From Alphaproteobacteria bacterium (GTDB lineage Bacteria; Pseudomonadota; Alphaproteobacteria; ATCC43930; CGMCC-115725): 5,459 nucleotides of DNA. Under the pieces are notes generated by a model, which saw only the letters and a list, made by a program, of their open reading frames with translations, was not told the origin of the DNA and ran no database searches. This document shows positions 1 through 5,459 of this stretch, piece by piece (the stretch's first letter is position 1; each line of letters begins with the position of its first letter). The position numbers and the translations under genes are program-made. The stretch covers positions 1 to 5,459 of the forward strand of contig JASHUO010000825.1 in the NCBI GenBank assembly GCA_030039975.1. The letters run 5' to 3'.

Positions 1-217
1 CTGGATTTCGACGATGTCATCGGTCCCTTCGATCTGCGGGGGCGTTCTCTGCCTTCACCGCCGCCTCGAACGCCTCACGGCCGAATGGCTCGCGGCCGGG
101 AACCATGAAGACGACGTCCTCGGTCATCAGCGACAGCACGGTCGCGGTGTCGCCGCTGCGGCTCACCCGCATCCATGTGTCGACCACTTCGCGGATCGCC
201 TGCTCATCGCGTGTCAT
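1..217 (-). CDS. SgcJ/EcaC-type NTF2-like protein, partial and apparently frameshifted
   Basis: Starts at ATG 217-215 and opens MTRDEQAIREVVDTWMR, followed by a TEDVVFMVPGREPFGREAF segment. This is the N-terminal half of small cone-fold proteins of the NTF2-like superfamily (SgcJ/EcaC, DUF4440-like), usually about 120-150 residues. As written, the frame stops at 19-17 after 66 residues, with an uncharacteristic tail (PADRRDR). If one base of the five-G run at 38-42 is omitted, the reading continues without a stop to base 1 as NAPQIEGTDDIVEIQ, which resembles the family's next strand (IDGTSEIREIQ-like). So either a sequencing or assembly error or a genuine 1-nt insertion is present, and the 3' end lies outside the window. 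It follows the AraC gene by 24 nt on the same strand, so co-transcription is likely. Its ribosome site is weak (a G-rich stretch just upstream). Family members bind small hydrophobic ligands or act as minor enzymes; no specific activity can be assigned. Confidence 0.72.
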
Positions 218-241
218 CTACCGCCGCCCCAGAGCCGGAAA

Positions 242-1195
242 TCAAATCGACGTACGGCCGAGGCGGTAGGCGCCGGGCGTCGCGCCGATGGCGCGCTTGA
301 AGGCCCTGGTGAAATGCGCCTGGGAAGCGAAGCCGCAGAGGCCGCCGACATCGGCGAGGGGCAGATCGCCCGCACCGAGCAGCGCTCGCGCCCGCGCAAC
401 GCGCCGGTCCATGACATAGCGGTGCGGCGTCCGCCCGGTCGCCGATTTGAACGCCCGGACGAAGTGATAAGGGCTCAAGCAGCCGACGCGTGCCAGCTCG
501 TCAAGGGTCAGCTCTCGGCCGAGATTATCCTCGATGTAGTCGACGACGCGCGCCAGGCGCCGCCGGTCGAGCCCGCCCCTCGCCGCCGGCAGTGGTACCG
601 AATAAGGCGCCACGGTCGAGTAGCGCTGCAGCAGATAAACGCTGAGCGCGGACGAGAGCGTCTCGATGAGAAGGCCGCCGAACGGGCCCGGGTGCAAGAG
701 CTCGGCACGGACGGCGCCGGCGATCTGCTCGATCAGAGGGTCGTGAAAGCCGCCCTCGTAGCGCAGGCGCACCTTGTCCGGATCGAGCCCCAGCTCCCCG
801 AACGCCGCTGCAGAGAGCGGCGAAGCCGGGACGTACATATGCAGGCTTTCGTCGATCTCGCCGTAGAGATGGATCATGTCCTCGCCGATGCCGGCGGGAC
901 AGAGCCACACCGTGCCGCGGGTCGCCTCGTGATATTGCAGGCGCCCGTCGCCGCGCCGGCGCACGCGCAGCCGCCCGTCGAACATGACGATGACCTCGGT
1001 CTCGCGCGGCTTGACCTCGCCTAGGTCGCCCGCCGCGTGGCGCCAGCTCTCGGCCAGCATGCCTTGCCAGCCGCGCCCATCGCTCGACGCCAGGCGCGTG
1101 CCGGTCGTATACTTCTGGGTGCCGTGTCCGACGAGACGGGGCACGATCTCCTCCTCCCGGCGGCCGGCGCGCCGAAGGCTCGCCGAGCGCGGCAT
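242..1195 (-). CDS. AraC-family transcriptional activator
   Basis: A 317-residue protein with the usual AraC layout. An N-terminal cupin-like effector/dimerisation part (about 15-200, with EVIVMFDGRLRVRRRGDG and GTVWLCPAGIGEDMIH segments) is followed by a C-terminal double helix-turn-helix. HTH1 is about residues 229-255 (LTLDELARVGCLSPYHFVRAFK) and HTH2 about 279-303 (PLADVGGLCGFASQAHFTRAFK), ending in the typical GATPGAYR. The length matches the family. The start chosen is ATG 1195-1193 because GGAG (1205-1202) sits 6 nt upstream. An in-frame ATG at 1228-1226 would add 11 residues but has no comparable site, and the frame open to 1462 would run into the neighbouring gene. It is divergent from the molybdopterin oxidoreductase gene, with phased repeats between them, so it probably controls that gene and possibly itself. 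The effector is unknown. Confidence 0.93.
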   Translation of the reverse strand: MPRSASLRRAGRREEEIVPRLVGHGTQKYTTGTRLASSDGRGWQGMLAESWRHAAGDLGEVKPRETEVIVMFDGRLRVRRRGDGRLQYHEATRGTVWLCPAGIGEDMIHLYGEIDESLHMYVPASPLSAAAFGELGLDPDKVRLRYEGGFHDPLIEQIAGAVRAELLHPGPFGGLLIETLSSALSVYLLQRYSTVAPYSVPLPAARGGLDRRRLARVVDYIEDNLGRELTLDELARVGCLSPYHFVRAFKSATGRTPHRYVMDRRVARARALLGAGDLPLADVGGLCGFASQAHFTRAFKRAIGATPGAYRLGRTSI

Positions 1196-1250
1196 AAGCC
1201 GCTCCAAGGGACGCGAGAACCGGGTCATCGTGCCATAGCGCGATCCCTGC

Positions 1251-1331
1251 CGGCAACAAGGGCCGGCGTCTTGTGCCTTTCCGTCGGCCCAACTCGGCAA
1301 GGATCGGCAACGATTCGGCAAGAACAGGCAA
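1251..1331. promoter_or_regulatory. Helically phased CGGCAA repeats, candidate AraC-type operator
   Basis: Copies of TCGGCAA lie at 1294-1300, 1304-1310 and 1315-1321, with a variant CAGGCAA at 1325-1331. The CGGCAA cores start at 1295, 1305 and 1316 and the variant core (AGGCAA) at 1326: steps of 10, 11 and 10 bp, one helical turn. A further CGGCAA at 1251-1256 is 44 bp, about four turns, upstream of the cluster. AraC proteins bind two adjacent major grooves per monomer, and dimers favour direct repeats. The cluster lies between the activator gene and the divergent oxidoreductase gene. The position and phasing are seen; binding by the neighbouring AraC protein is inferred. Confidence 0.55.
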
Positions 1332-1357
1332 TACGCTTTCGCCCGCGCCGTTAGGAT
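1326..1357 (+). promoter_or_regulatory. Possible promoter of the molybdopterin oxidoreductase gene
   Basis: A TAGGAT hexamer at 1352-1357 matches the sigma-70 -10 consensus at four of six bases and would start transcription near 1364, leaving a leader of about 29 nt. No good -35 box is visible at the proper distance; that place is next to the last phased CGGCAA-like repeat. A poor -35 beside an activator site is what an AraC-activated promoter would show. The call is tentative because such hexamers arise by chance. Confidence 0.28.
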
Positions 1358-1380
1358 GGCCTGATGGGCGGACGGCGACA

Positions 1381-1385
1381 GGGAG
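1381..1385 (+). promoter_or_regulatory. Ribosome binding site of the molybdopterin oxidoreductase gene
   Basis: GGGAG lies 7 nt before the ATG at 1393 and decides the start of the oxidoreductase. A second ATG at 1388 sits only 2 nt after it, too close, and opens a reading frame of just two codons. Confidence 0.7.
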
Positions 1386-1392
1386 CGATGCC

Positions 1393-3549
1393 ATGACCAC
1401 CACCGAGGGAACGAAGCTCGTGCGCGCGGCCTGCCCGCACGACTGCCCCGACACCTGCGCAATGTTGGTCACCGTCGAGGGGGGCCGTGCCACGGCGGTG
1501 CGCGGCGATCCCGACCATCCCTTCACGCGCGGCGGCCTCTGCGTCAAGGTCAATAACTATCAGGACCGCGTCTACAGCCCTGATCGCGTGCTCCACCCGC
1601 TGAAGCGGACCGGTGCCAAGGGTAGCGGTCAATTCGCGCGCATCAGCTGGGACGAGGCCCTGGCCGAGATCAAGGCAGGCTGGACGCGGATCATCGACGC
1701 CCGCGGCCCGACCGCGATCCTGCCCTACAGCTATCTCGGCACCGAGGGCATCTTGAACGGGCTCAATGTCGGCGACCCCTTCTTCAACAAGCTCGGCGCC
1801 ACGATCAGCGAGCGGACATTTTGCGATTCGGGCTCGTGCACGGCCTATTTCATGACCATCGGCCCGTCACCGGGCATGGATCCCGAAAGCTTCCGTTTCT
1901 CGAAATACATCATCCTCTGGGCGTGCAACACGATCAGCACCAACCTGCACCACTGGCCCTTCATCGCCGAAGCGAAGCGGAACGGCGCCAAGCTGGTCGT
2001 GATCGACCCGATCAAGACGCGCACGGCGCGCGAAGCCGACTGGCACATCCCGATCCGGCCGGGCACCGACGCTGCCCTGGCCCTCGGCCTGATGCATGTC
2101 ATCATCGCCGAAGATCTGGTCGACCGCGACTACGTCGCCCAATACACGACCGGCTTCGACGCGCTCAAGGCGCGCGCCGCCGACTATCCGCCGGAGAAGG
2201 TCGCGGCGATCACCGGTATCAAGGCCGAGGACATAAGGCAGCTCGCGCGTGACTACGCGACGACGCAACCGAGCGTCATCCGCATCGGCGTCGCGATCGA
2301 GCGCCATGCCGGCGGCGGCCAGACGGTGCGCGCTGCCGCCTGCCTGCCGGCACTCGTCGGCGCCTGGCGCCGGGTCGGCGGCGGTATGCTGCAGCTGCCG
2401 ATCTGGGCGTTCCCGCTCAAATGGGAGAACCTCATGCGCCCGGACTGGCTCACGCCCGGCACGCGGGTGCTGAACCAATGGCGGCTCGGCGCAGCGCTCA
2501 CCGGCGAGGAGAAGCTCGATCCGCCGATCCAGTCGCTCTTCGTCTACAACGCGAACCCGATGATCGTCGCGCCCGAGCAGGCGAAGATCAGGCGCGGCCT
2601 CGAGCGCGAGGACCTCTTCACGGTGGTCAGCGAGCAATTCCTGACCGACACCGCGCGCTATGCCGACATCGTGCTGCCGGCGACGACCCAGCTCGAGCAG
2701 TTCGACATCATGTTCTCCTGGGGCCATTTCTACCTGTCGCTCAACCTGCCGGCGGTCGCGCCGCTCGGCGAGGCCGTGCCCAACACCGAGCTGTTCCGGC
2801 GCCTCGCGCGCACCATGGGCTTCGACGACCCGCAGTGGCACCAGACCGACGAGGCGATGGCCGAGGCGGCCATGGATTGGGCCAACCCGGCGCTCCAGGG
2901 CATCAGCCTTGCCTCGCTCAAGAAGACGGGCTGGGCGCGGCTCAACCTGCCCGCGGCCGACGCCTACGCACCCCACGCCGAGGGCCATTTCCTGACGCCT
3001 TCCGGCAAGTGCGAGTTCGAAGCGTCCATGGCCGCCGCCGGCAATTTCGTCCTGCCGCTGTTCCGCCAGGGCTCGAACGAATTCCAGGACGGCGGCCCGG
3101 TCGACAAGCTGCCGACCTATATCCCGCCCAACGAGGCTCCGGCGACCAACCCTAGGCTGGCGAAGAAATATCCGCTCAACGTGCTTTCGCCCAAGAGCCA
3201 CGCCTTCCTCAACTCCTGCTACGGCAACCTGCCGCAGCAGCTTCACCATGCCGGCGAACAGCGGGTGATCATCAACCCGACCGACGCACTCGCGCGCAAT
3301 GTCGGCCAGGGCAGTCCGATTCGGATCTTCAACGACCGCGGCAGTTTCGAGGCGGTTGCCGAGCTCAGCGATACGGTCATGCCGGGGGTCGTGGTCGCGC
3401 CACTCGGATATTGGCGCGAGCCCAGCCGCGCCGCGGCGACGGTCAACGCGCTCAACCCCGCCGCCTATGCCGATCTCGGCCGCGCGCCCACCTTCTCCGA
3501 CAGCCTGGTCGAGATCGAGCCCGCGGAGGCTGCAGCCGCGGCGGAGTAG
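1393..3549 (+). CDS. Molybdopterin-dependent oxidoreductase, DMSO reductase superfamily
   Basis: A 718-residue catalytic subunit binding a bis-molybdopterin guanine dinucleotide cofactor. The N-terminus carries the 4Fe-4S motif with Cys14, Cys18, Cys22 and Cys50 (CPHDCPDTC, then GGLCVK, with Lys52 following as in related enzymes). The ERTFCDSGSC segment places Cys144 where this superfamily has its Mo ligand (Ser, Cys or SeCys). A SEQFLTDTARYADIVLPATTQLEQFD-like stretch belongs to the central MopB domains. The C-terminal dinucleotide-binding domain spans about 590-705 (LNVLSPKSHAFLNS to GVVVAPLGYW), followed by an Ala-rich tail. There is no twin-arginine leader, so it is probably cytoplasmic. 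No electron-transfer partner or membrane anchor gene is in the window. The start is ATG 1393, preceded by GGGAG; the upstream in-frame GTG at 1273 would translate the operator region and is unlikely. The substrate is unknown; the fold is certain, a specific enzyme name is not. Confidence 0.95.
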   Translation: MTTTEGTKLVRAACPHDCPDTCAMLVTVEGGRATAVRGDPDHPFTRGGLCVKVNNYQDRVYSPDRVLHPLKRTGAKGSGQFARISWDEALAEIKAGWTRIIDARGPTAILPYSYLGTEGILNGLNVGDPFFNKLGATISERTFCDSGSCTAYFMTIGPSPGMDPESFRFSKYIILWACNTISTNLHHWPFIAEAKRNGAKLVVIDPIKTRTAREADWHIPIRPGTDAALALGLMHVIIAEDLVDRDYVAQYTTGFDALKARAADYPPEKVAAITGIKAEDIRQLARDYATTQPSVIRIGVAIERHAGGGQTVRAAACLPALVGAWRRVGGGMLQLPIWAFPLKWENLMRPDWLTPGTRVLNQWRLGAALTGEEKLDPPIQSLFVYNANPMIVAPEQAKIRRGLEREDLFTVVSEQFLTDTARYADIVLPATTQLEQFDIMFSWGHFYLSLNLPAVAPLGEAVPNTELFRRLARTMGFDDPQWHQTDEAMAEAAMDWANPALQGISLASLKKTGWARLNLPAADAYAPHAEGHFLTPSGKCEFEASMAAAGNFVLPLFRQGSNEFQDGGPVDKLPTYIPPNEAPATNPRLAKKYPLNVLSPKSHAFLNSCYGNLPQQLHHAGEQRVIINPTDALARNVGQGSPIRIFNDRGSFEAVAELSDTVMPGVVVAPLGYWREPSRAAATVNALNPAAYADLGRAPTFSDSLVEIEPAEAAAAAE

Positions 3550-3552
3550 GCG

Positions 3553-4035
3553 TCAGAGTCGCTCCACGACCTGTCCTGGCGGCAAGGCCGCGATCAGCGC
3601 GGCGAGGCTTGCGCCGCTGGCGGGATGTCGCCAATCCGGCGCGATATCGGCCAGCGGCAGCAGCACGAAAGCGCGCTCATGGAGCCGCGGATGCGGCAGC
3701 ACCGGCGTCTCCCGACGCAGCTTGCTGTTGTAGTCGAGCAGGTCGAGGTCGAGGATCCGCGGCTCGTTCCGCTGGCGGCGCACGCGCCCGAAGCGCGCCT
3801 CGACCCGATGCAGCGCGCCGAGCAGCTCAACCGGCGCCAATCGTGTCGCGACCGAAATGACGCCGTTGACGTACCAGGGCTGATCCCCCGCCGGCAGCGG
3901 CGCCGAGCGATACCAGGCCGAACGCTGCTCCAGGGCGATGCCGGCCTCGGCGAGCGCCGCCAGGGCAGCTTCAAGGGTTTGCTGCGGCGGCCCCGCCACG
4001 CTCGGCAGGTTGGCGCCCATTGCGATCAGAATCAT
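3553..4035 (-). CDS. folK: 2-amino-4-hydroxy-6-hydroxymethyldihydropteridine pyrophosphokinase (HPPK)
   Basis: A 160-residue protein of normal HPPK length. HPPK transfers pyrophosphate from ATP to 6-hydroxymethyl-7,8-dihydropterin, the step before dihydropteroate synthase in cytoplasmic folate synthesis. Diagnostic features are the opening MILIAMGANLP, the WYRSAPLP segment (about 41-48), PWYVNGV (53-59) that contributes to the pterin site, and the signature RVRRQRNEPRILDLDLLDY (84-102). Asp96 and Asp98 in that signature correspond to the Mg-binding pair. LPHPRLHERAFVLLPLADIAP (113-133) is also typical. The start is ATG 4035-4033, with a weak purine-rich GAGAGA stretch just upstream. It converges on the oxidoreductase gene (3 nt between stop codons) and is divergent from the NYN-domain gene, 99 nt away. 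No folB or folP is present here. Confidence 0.96.
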   Translation of the reverse strand: MILIAMGANLPSVAGPPQQTLEAALAALAEAGIALEQRSAWYRSAPLPAGDQPWYVNGVISVATRLAPVELLGALHRVEARFGRVRRQRNEPRILDLDLLDYNSKLRRETPVLPHPRLHERAFVLLPLADIAPDWRHPASGASLAALIAALPPGQVVERL

Positions 4036-4080
4036 GTCTCTCGATGGCCGCTTGACGGCGGGTGGGCTGTACGGGCAAAT

Positions 4081-4110
4081 GATGACGGGTCGTTATATTG
4101 ACATATATTA
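4081..4110 (+). promoter_or_regulatory. AT-rich promoter-like region upstream of the NYN-domain gene
   Basis: Within a very GC-rich window this short stretch is strongly AT-rich. It has TATATT twice, at 4094-4099 and 4104-4109, each one mismatch from the -10 consensus. The second could pair with ATGACG at 4082-4087 (spacer 16, four of six -35 matches). A perfect TTGACA at 4098-4103 has no -10 at the right distance. Transcription would start around 4106-4116, leaving a short leader before ATG 4135. The exact boxes are uncertain; that a promoter lies in this gap is more secure. Confidence 0.4.
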
Positions 4111-4121
4111 CTCGCGTACAT

Positions 4122-4125
4122 GGAG
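4122..4125 (+). promoter_or_regulatory. Ribosome binding site setting the start of the NYN-domain gene
   Basis: GGAG at 4122-4125 precedes ATG 4135 by 9 nt. It lies inside the extra codons that a start at ATG 4120 would use, which argues for the downstream start. Confidence 0.6.
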
Positions 4126-4134
4126 AAAACGGCG

Positions 4135-4716
4135 ATGATTTTTTACCCTCAAGAGAAAATCGCCTTATTTATCGATGGCGCCAATCTCTACTCTGCCGCG
4201 CGCGCGTTGCAATTCGACATCGATTATAAGCGATTGCTAGAACTTTTTGGCTCGAAGGGCCGGCTTATTCGCGCGTTCTATTATACGGCCATGATCGAGG
4301 ATCAAGAATACTCGCCGATTCGGCCGCTCGTCGATTGGCTCGACTACAACGGCTATACCATGGTCACCAAGCCGACCAAGGAGTACACGGACGGCATGGG
4401 GCGCCGGAAGATCAAGGGCAACATGGATATCGAGCTCGCCATCGACGTCATGGAGATGGCGCAATATCTCGACCACATCGTGCTCTTCTCGGGCGATGGC
4501 GACTTCCGCCGCCTGGTCGAGGCGGTGCAGCGAAAGGGCGTTCGCGTTACCGTCGTCTCGACCATCCGCTCCTCGCCGCCGATGGTCGCCGACGAGCTGC
4601 GCCGCCAGGCCGACACGTTCCTGGAGCTGCAGGAGCTCGCCCCCAGCATCATGCGCGTCCACCACCGTGAGGACAGCCGCCAACAGGCCGTGACCGCGGG
4701 CTATCCCGCCCCGTGA
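4135..4716 (+). CDS. NYN domain protein, LabA/DUF88 family (putative RNase)
   Basis: A 193-residue protein made almost entirely of one NYN (PIN-like) domain. The acidic residues expected to bind metal are visible: Asp14 in FIDGANLY, Asp98 and Asp104 in GNMDIELAIDVM, and Asp121 and Asp123 in FSGDGDF. The VVSTIRSSPPMVADELRRQADTF stretch is typical of the LabA-like subgroup. NYN proteins are RNA- or DNA-cleaving or -binding enzymes by fold; the RNA role here is inferred, and the bacterial LabA-like group is poorly characterised. ATG 4135 was chosen over ATG 4120 because of the GGAG site and because relatives start close to FYP.E.IALFIDGANLY. The gene is divergent from folK, and its stop codon overlaps the start of the uracil-DNA glycosylase, so the two are probably translated together. 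The first 180 nt or so have more A/T-ending codons (TTT, TTA, CTA) than the rest. No signal peptide or membrane segment is seen. Confidence 0.92.
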   Translation: MIFYPQEKIALFIDGANLYSAARALQFDIDYKRLLELFGSKGRLIRAFYYTAMIEDQEYSPIRPLVDWLDYNGYTMVTKPTKEYTDGMGRRKIKGNMDIELAIDVMEMAQYLDHIVLFSGDGDFRRLVEAVQRKGVRVTVVSTIRSSPPMVADELRRQADTFLELQELAPSIMRVHHREDSRQQAVTAGYPAP

Positions 4717-5459
4717 GCGCAGCTGACGGCGCGGCGGCGCCCGAGCACGACTGCCCCTTCTGTCCACGCCTCGTCCAGTTCCGCGCCGCCCAACGTGCCG
4801 CGCATGCCGACTGGTTCAATGCGCCGGTGCCGTCTTTCGGCCCGGAGGACGCTCGCTGCCTCATTGTCGGGCTGGCGCCGGGGCTGCGCGGCGCCAATCG
4901 CACGGGTCGGCCCTTCACCGGCGATTTCGCCGGCCTGCTGCTCTATGGCACGTTGCGGAAATTCGGCTTCGCGCGGGGTGATTATGGCGAGCGCACCGAT
5001 GACGGGCTCGCGCTCATCGGCTGCCGCATCAGCAATGCCGTGCGCTGCGTGCCGCCCGAGAACAAGCCCGAGCCGGCCGAGATCAAGGCTTGCAATGGCT
5101 TCCTCGCCGCCGAGCTGCGGGCGCTGCCGCGGCTCGAAGCGGTGCTGGCACTGGGCGCGGTCGCGCATCAGGCGGTGCTGGCGGCGCTGGGCGAGCGGCG
5201 CAAGGATTTCCCCTTCGCCCACGGTGCCGTCCATCGGCTCGCCCGCGGCCTGCTGCTCGCCGACAGCTATCACTGCTCGCGCTACAACACCAACACCGGG
5301 AAGCTGACGACCGCGATGTTCGAGGCGGTGTTCGCGGCGCTCGCCAACACCCTGGGCGGCGCGGCGATTCCGGCGGATCACATCCGTCTGTTGCTCAACG
5401 GTCAGGCCACCGTCTCCGCGATTCGTGATGCCTTCGCCAATGTTAAGCGAGTCGGCGCT
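4713..5459 (+). CDS. Family 5 uracil-DNA glycosylase (UDGb type), 3' end outside window
   Basis: This frame begins with GTG at 4713, overlapping the preceding stop by 4 nt (GTGA), and stays open for 249 codons to the window edge. The protein opens MSAADGAAAPEHDCPFCPRL. Motif A is GLAPGLRGANRTGRPFTGD (about 53-71), and the C-terminal motif HCSRYNTNTGKLT is about 187-199; both are typical of UDGb, which removes uracil and other deaminated bases from DNA as the first step of base excision repair. Motif A lacks the polar catalytic residue of family 1 enzymes; Asp71 in FTGD matches the distant Asp proposed to act in family 5. Cys14, Cys17, Cys112 (NAVRC) and Cys127 (IKAC) have the spacing of the 4Fe-4S cluster ligands. 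Residues beyond about 215 are past the recognisable core and unassigned. Membership of family 5 rather than 4 rests on the NRTGR and NTNTGKLT forms. Confidence 0.9.
   Translation, partial: MSAADGAAAPEHDCPFCPRLVQFRAAQRAAHADWFNAPVPSFGPEDARCLIVGLAPGLRGANRTGRPFTGDFAGLLLYGTLRKFGFARGDYGERTDDGLALIGCRISNAVRCVPPENKPEPAEIKACNGFLAAELRALPRLEAVLALGAVAHQAVLAALGERRKDFPFAHGAVHRLARGLLLADSYHCSRYNTNTGKLTTAMFEAVFAALANTLGGAAIPADHIRLLLNGQATVSAIRDAFANVKRVGA

Larger units (their letters stand above)
1196..1392. other. Divergent control region between AraC and oxidoreductase genes
   Basis: This 197-nt stretch carries no convincing gene. Besides the phased repeats and the possible promoter, it contains an imperfect inverted repeat, GGCCGGCG at 1261-1268 against CGTCGGCC at 1282-1289 with a 13-nt loop, which can pair fully on the plus-strand RNA if one G-U is allowed. 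No T run follows, so it is not an intrinsic terminator. GGAG at 1202-1205 (minus strand) serves the AraC start. A promoter for the AraC gene was not identified with confidence. Confidence 0.6.

Noticed and set aside
14..1024. 336-codon plus-strand open frame opposite the AraC gene
   Set aside because: Its translation is Arg/Ala-rich with no recognisable domain, and it lies opposite a clear AraC protein. It is a by-product of high GC content.
1273..1392. Earlier GTG start for the oxidoreductase
   Set aside because: The extra 40 residues would encode the phased repeats and do not resemble the family N-terminus; GGGAG precedes ATG 1393.
1228..1462. Longer N-terminus for the AraC protein (frame open to 1462)
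   Set aside because: It would cross the operator region and the start of the divergent gene; the added residues are unlike the family, and a good GGAG site precedes the ATG at 1195.
525..1553. 342-codon minus-strand frame across the AraC gene and control region
   Set aside because: It overlaps the AraC gene in another frame and the oxidoreductase start, and its translation is Arg/Pro-rich without motifs.
1867..3249. 460-codon minus-strand open frame opposite the oxidoreductase
   Set aside because: The composition is low-complexity (Arg, Gly, Val, Glu) without a family match, and the opposite strand encodes a complete molybdoenzyme with all motifs.
3520..3545. GC-rich palindrome (centre GGCTGCAGCC) as terminator of the oxidoreductase gene
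   Set aside because: It lies inside the coding region at the Ala-rich tail and is not followed by a T run.
4120..4134. ATG 4120 as start of the NYN protein
   Set aside because: It would place the only good GGAG inside the coding region; relatives begin near the FYP segment. It would add only five residues and cannot be fully excluded.
4701..5381. 226-codon minus-strand open frame opposite the glycosylase
   Set aside because: No recognisable motif; the plus strand carries a clear family 5 uracil-DNA glycosylase starting with GTG.

Overview
This is a GC-rich bacterial window that looks alphaproteobacterial. The evidence is the heavy G/C third-position bias, a divergent folK / NYN-domain (LabA-like) pair with a family 5 uracil-DNA glycosylase behind it, and HPPK and NYN sequences of alphaproteobacterial type (for example an NYN protein opening with a short FYP.E.IALFIDGANLY-like segment). 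Genus cannot be fixed from the sequence. No tRNA, rRNA, CRISPR, transposase or integrase was seen, so it reads as chromosome rather than a mobile island.

Left part (1-1392). On the minus strand an AraC-family activator (about 1195 to 242) is followed after 24 nt by a small NTF2-like SgcJ/EcaC-type gene (217 to the window edge). The small gene carries an apparent 1-nt frameshift in a run of five G (38-42); dropping one base restores a family-like reading up to base 1. Between the activator and the divergent oxidoreductase gene lies a control region of roughly 200 nt. It holds four helically phased CGGCAA-like direct repeats (1294-1331) plus a fifth copy at 1251-1256, a strong candidate operator for the AraC protein.

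Middle part (1393-3549). One large gene encodes a 718-residue cytoplasmic-looking molybdopterin oxidoreductase of the DMSO reductase superfamily. It has an N-terminal 4Fe-4S motif, a candidate Cys ligand to Mo and a C-terminal dinucleotide-binding domain. Its substrate is not evident. The activator, the NTF2-like protein and this enzyme may form one inducible redox module, which is an inference from position only.

Right part (3550-5459). folK (HPPK, folate synthesis) is on the minus strand and converges on the oxidoreductase gene with only 3 nt between the stop codons. A 99-nt gap with an AT-rich promoter-like stretch separates folK from the divergent NYN-domain putative RNase gene. The NYN stop codon overlaps the GTG start of a family 5 uracil-DNA glycosylase gene that remains open to the window end. 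The glycosylase uses GTG and has no ATG near its start. These right-hand genes look like housekeeping functions (folate, RNA turnover, DNA repair). The least explained part is the regulator / NTF2-like / molybdoenzyme cluster.
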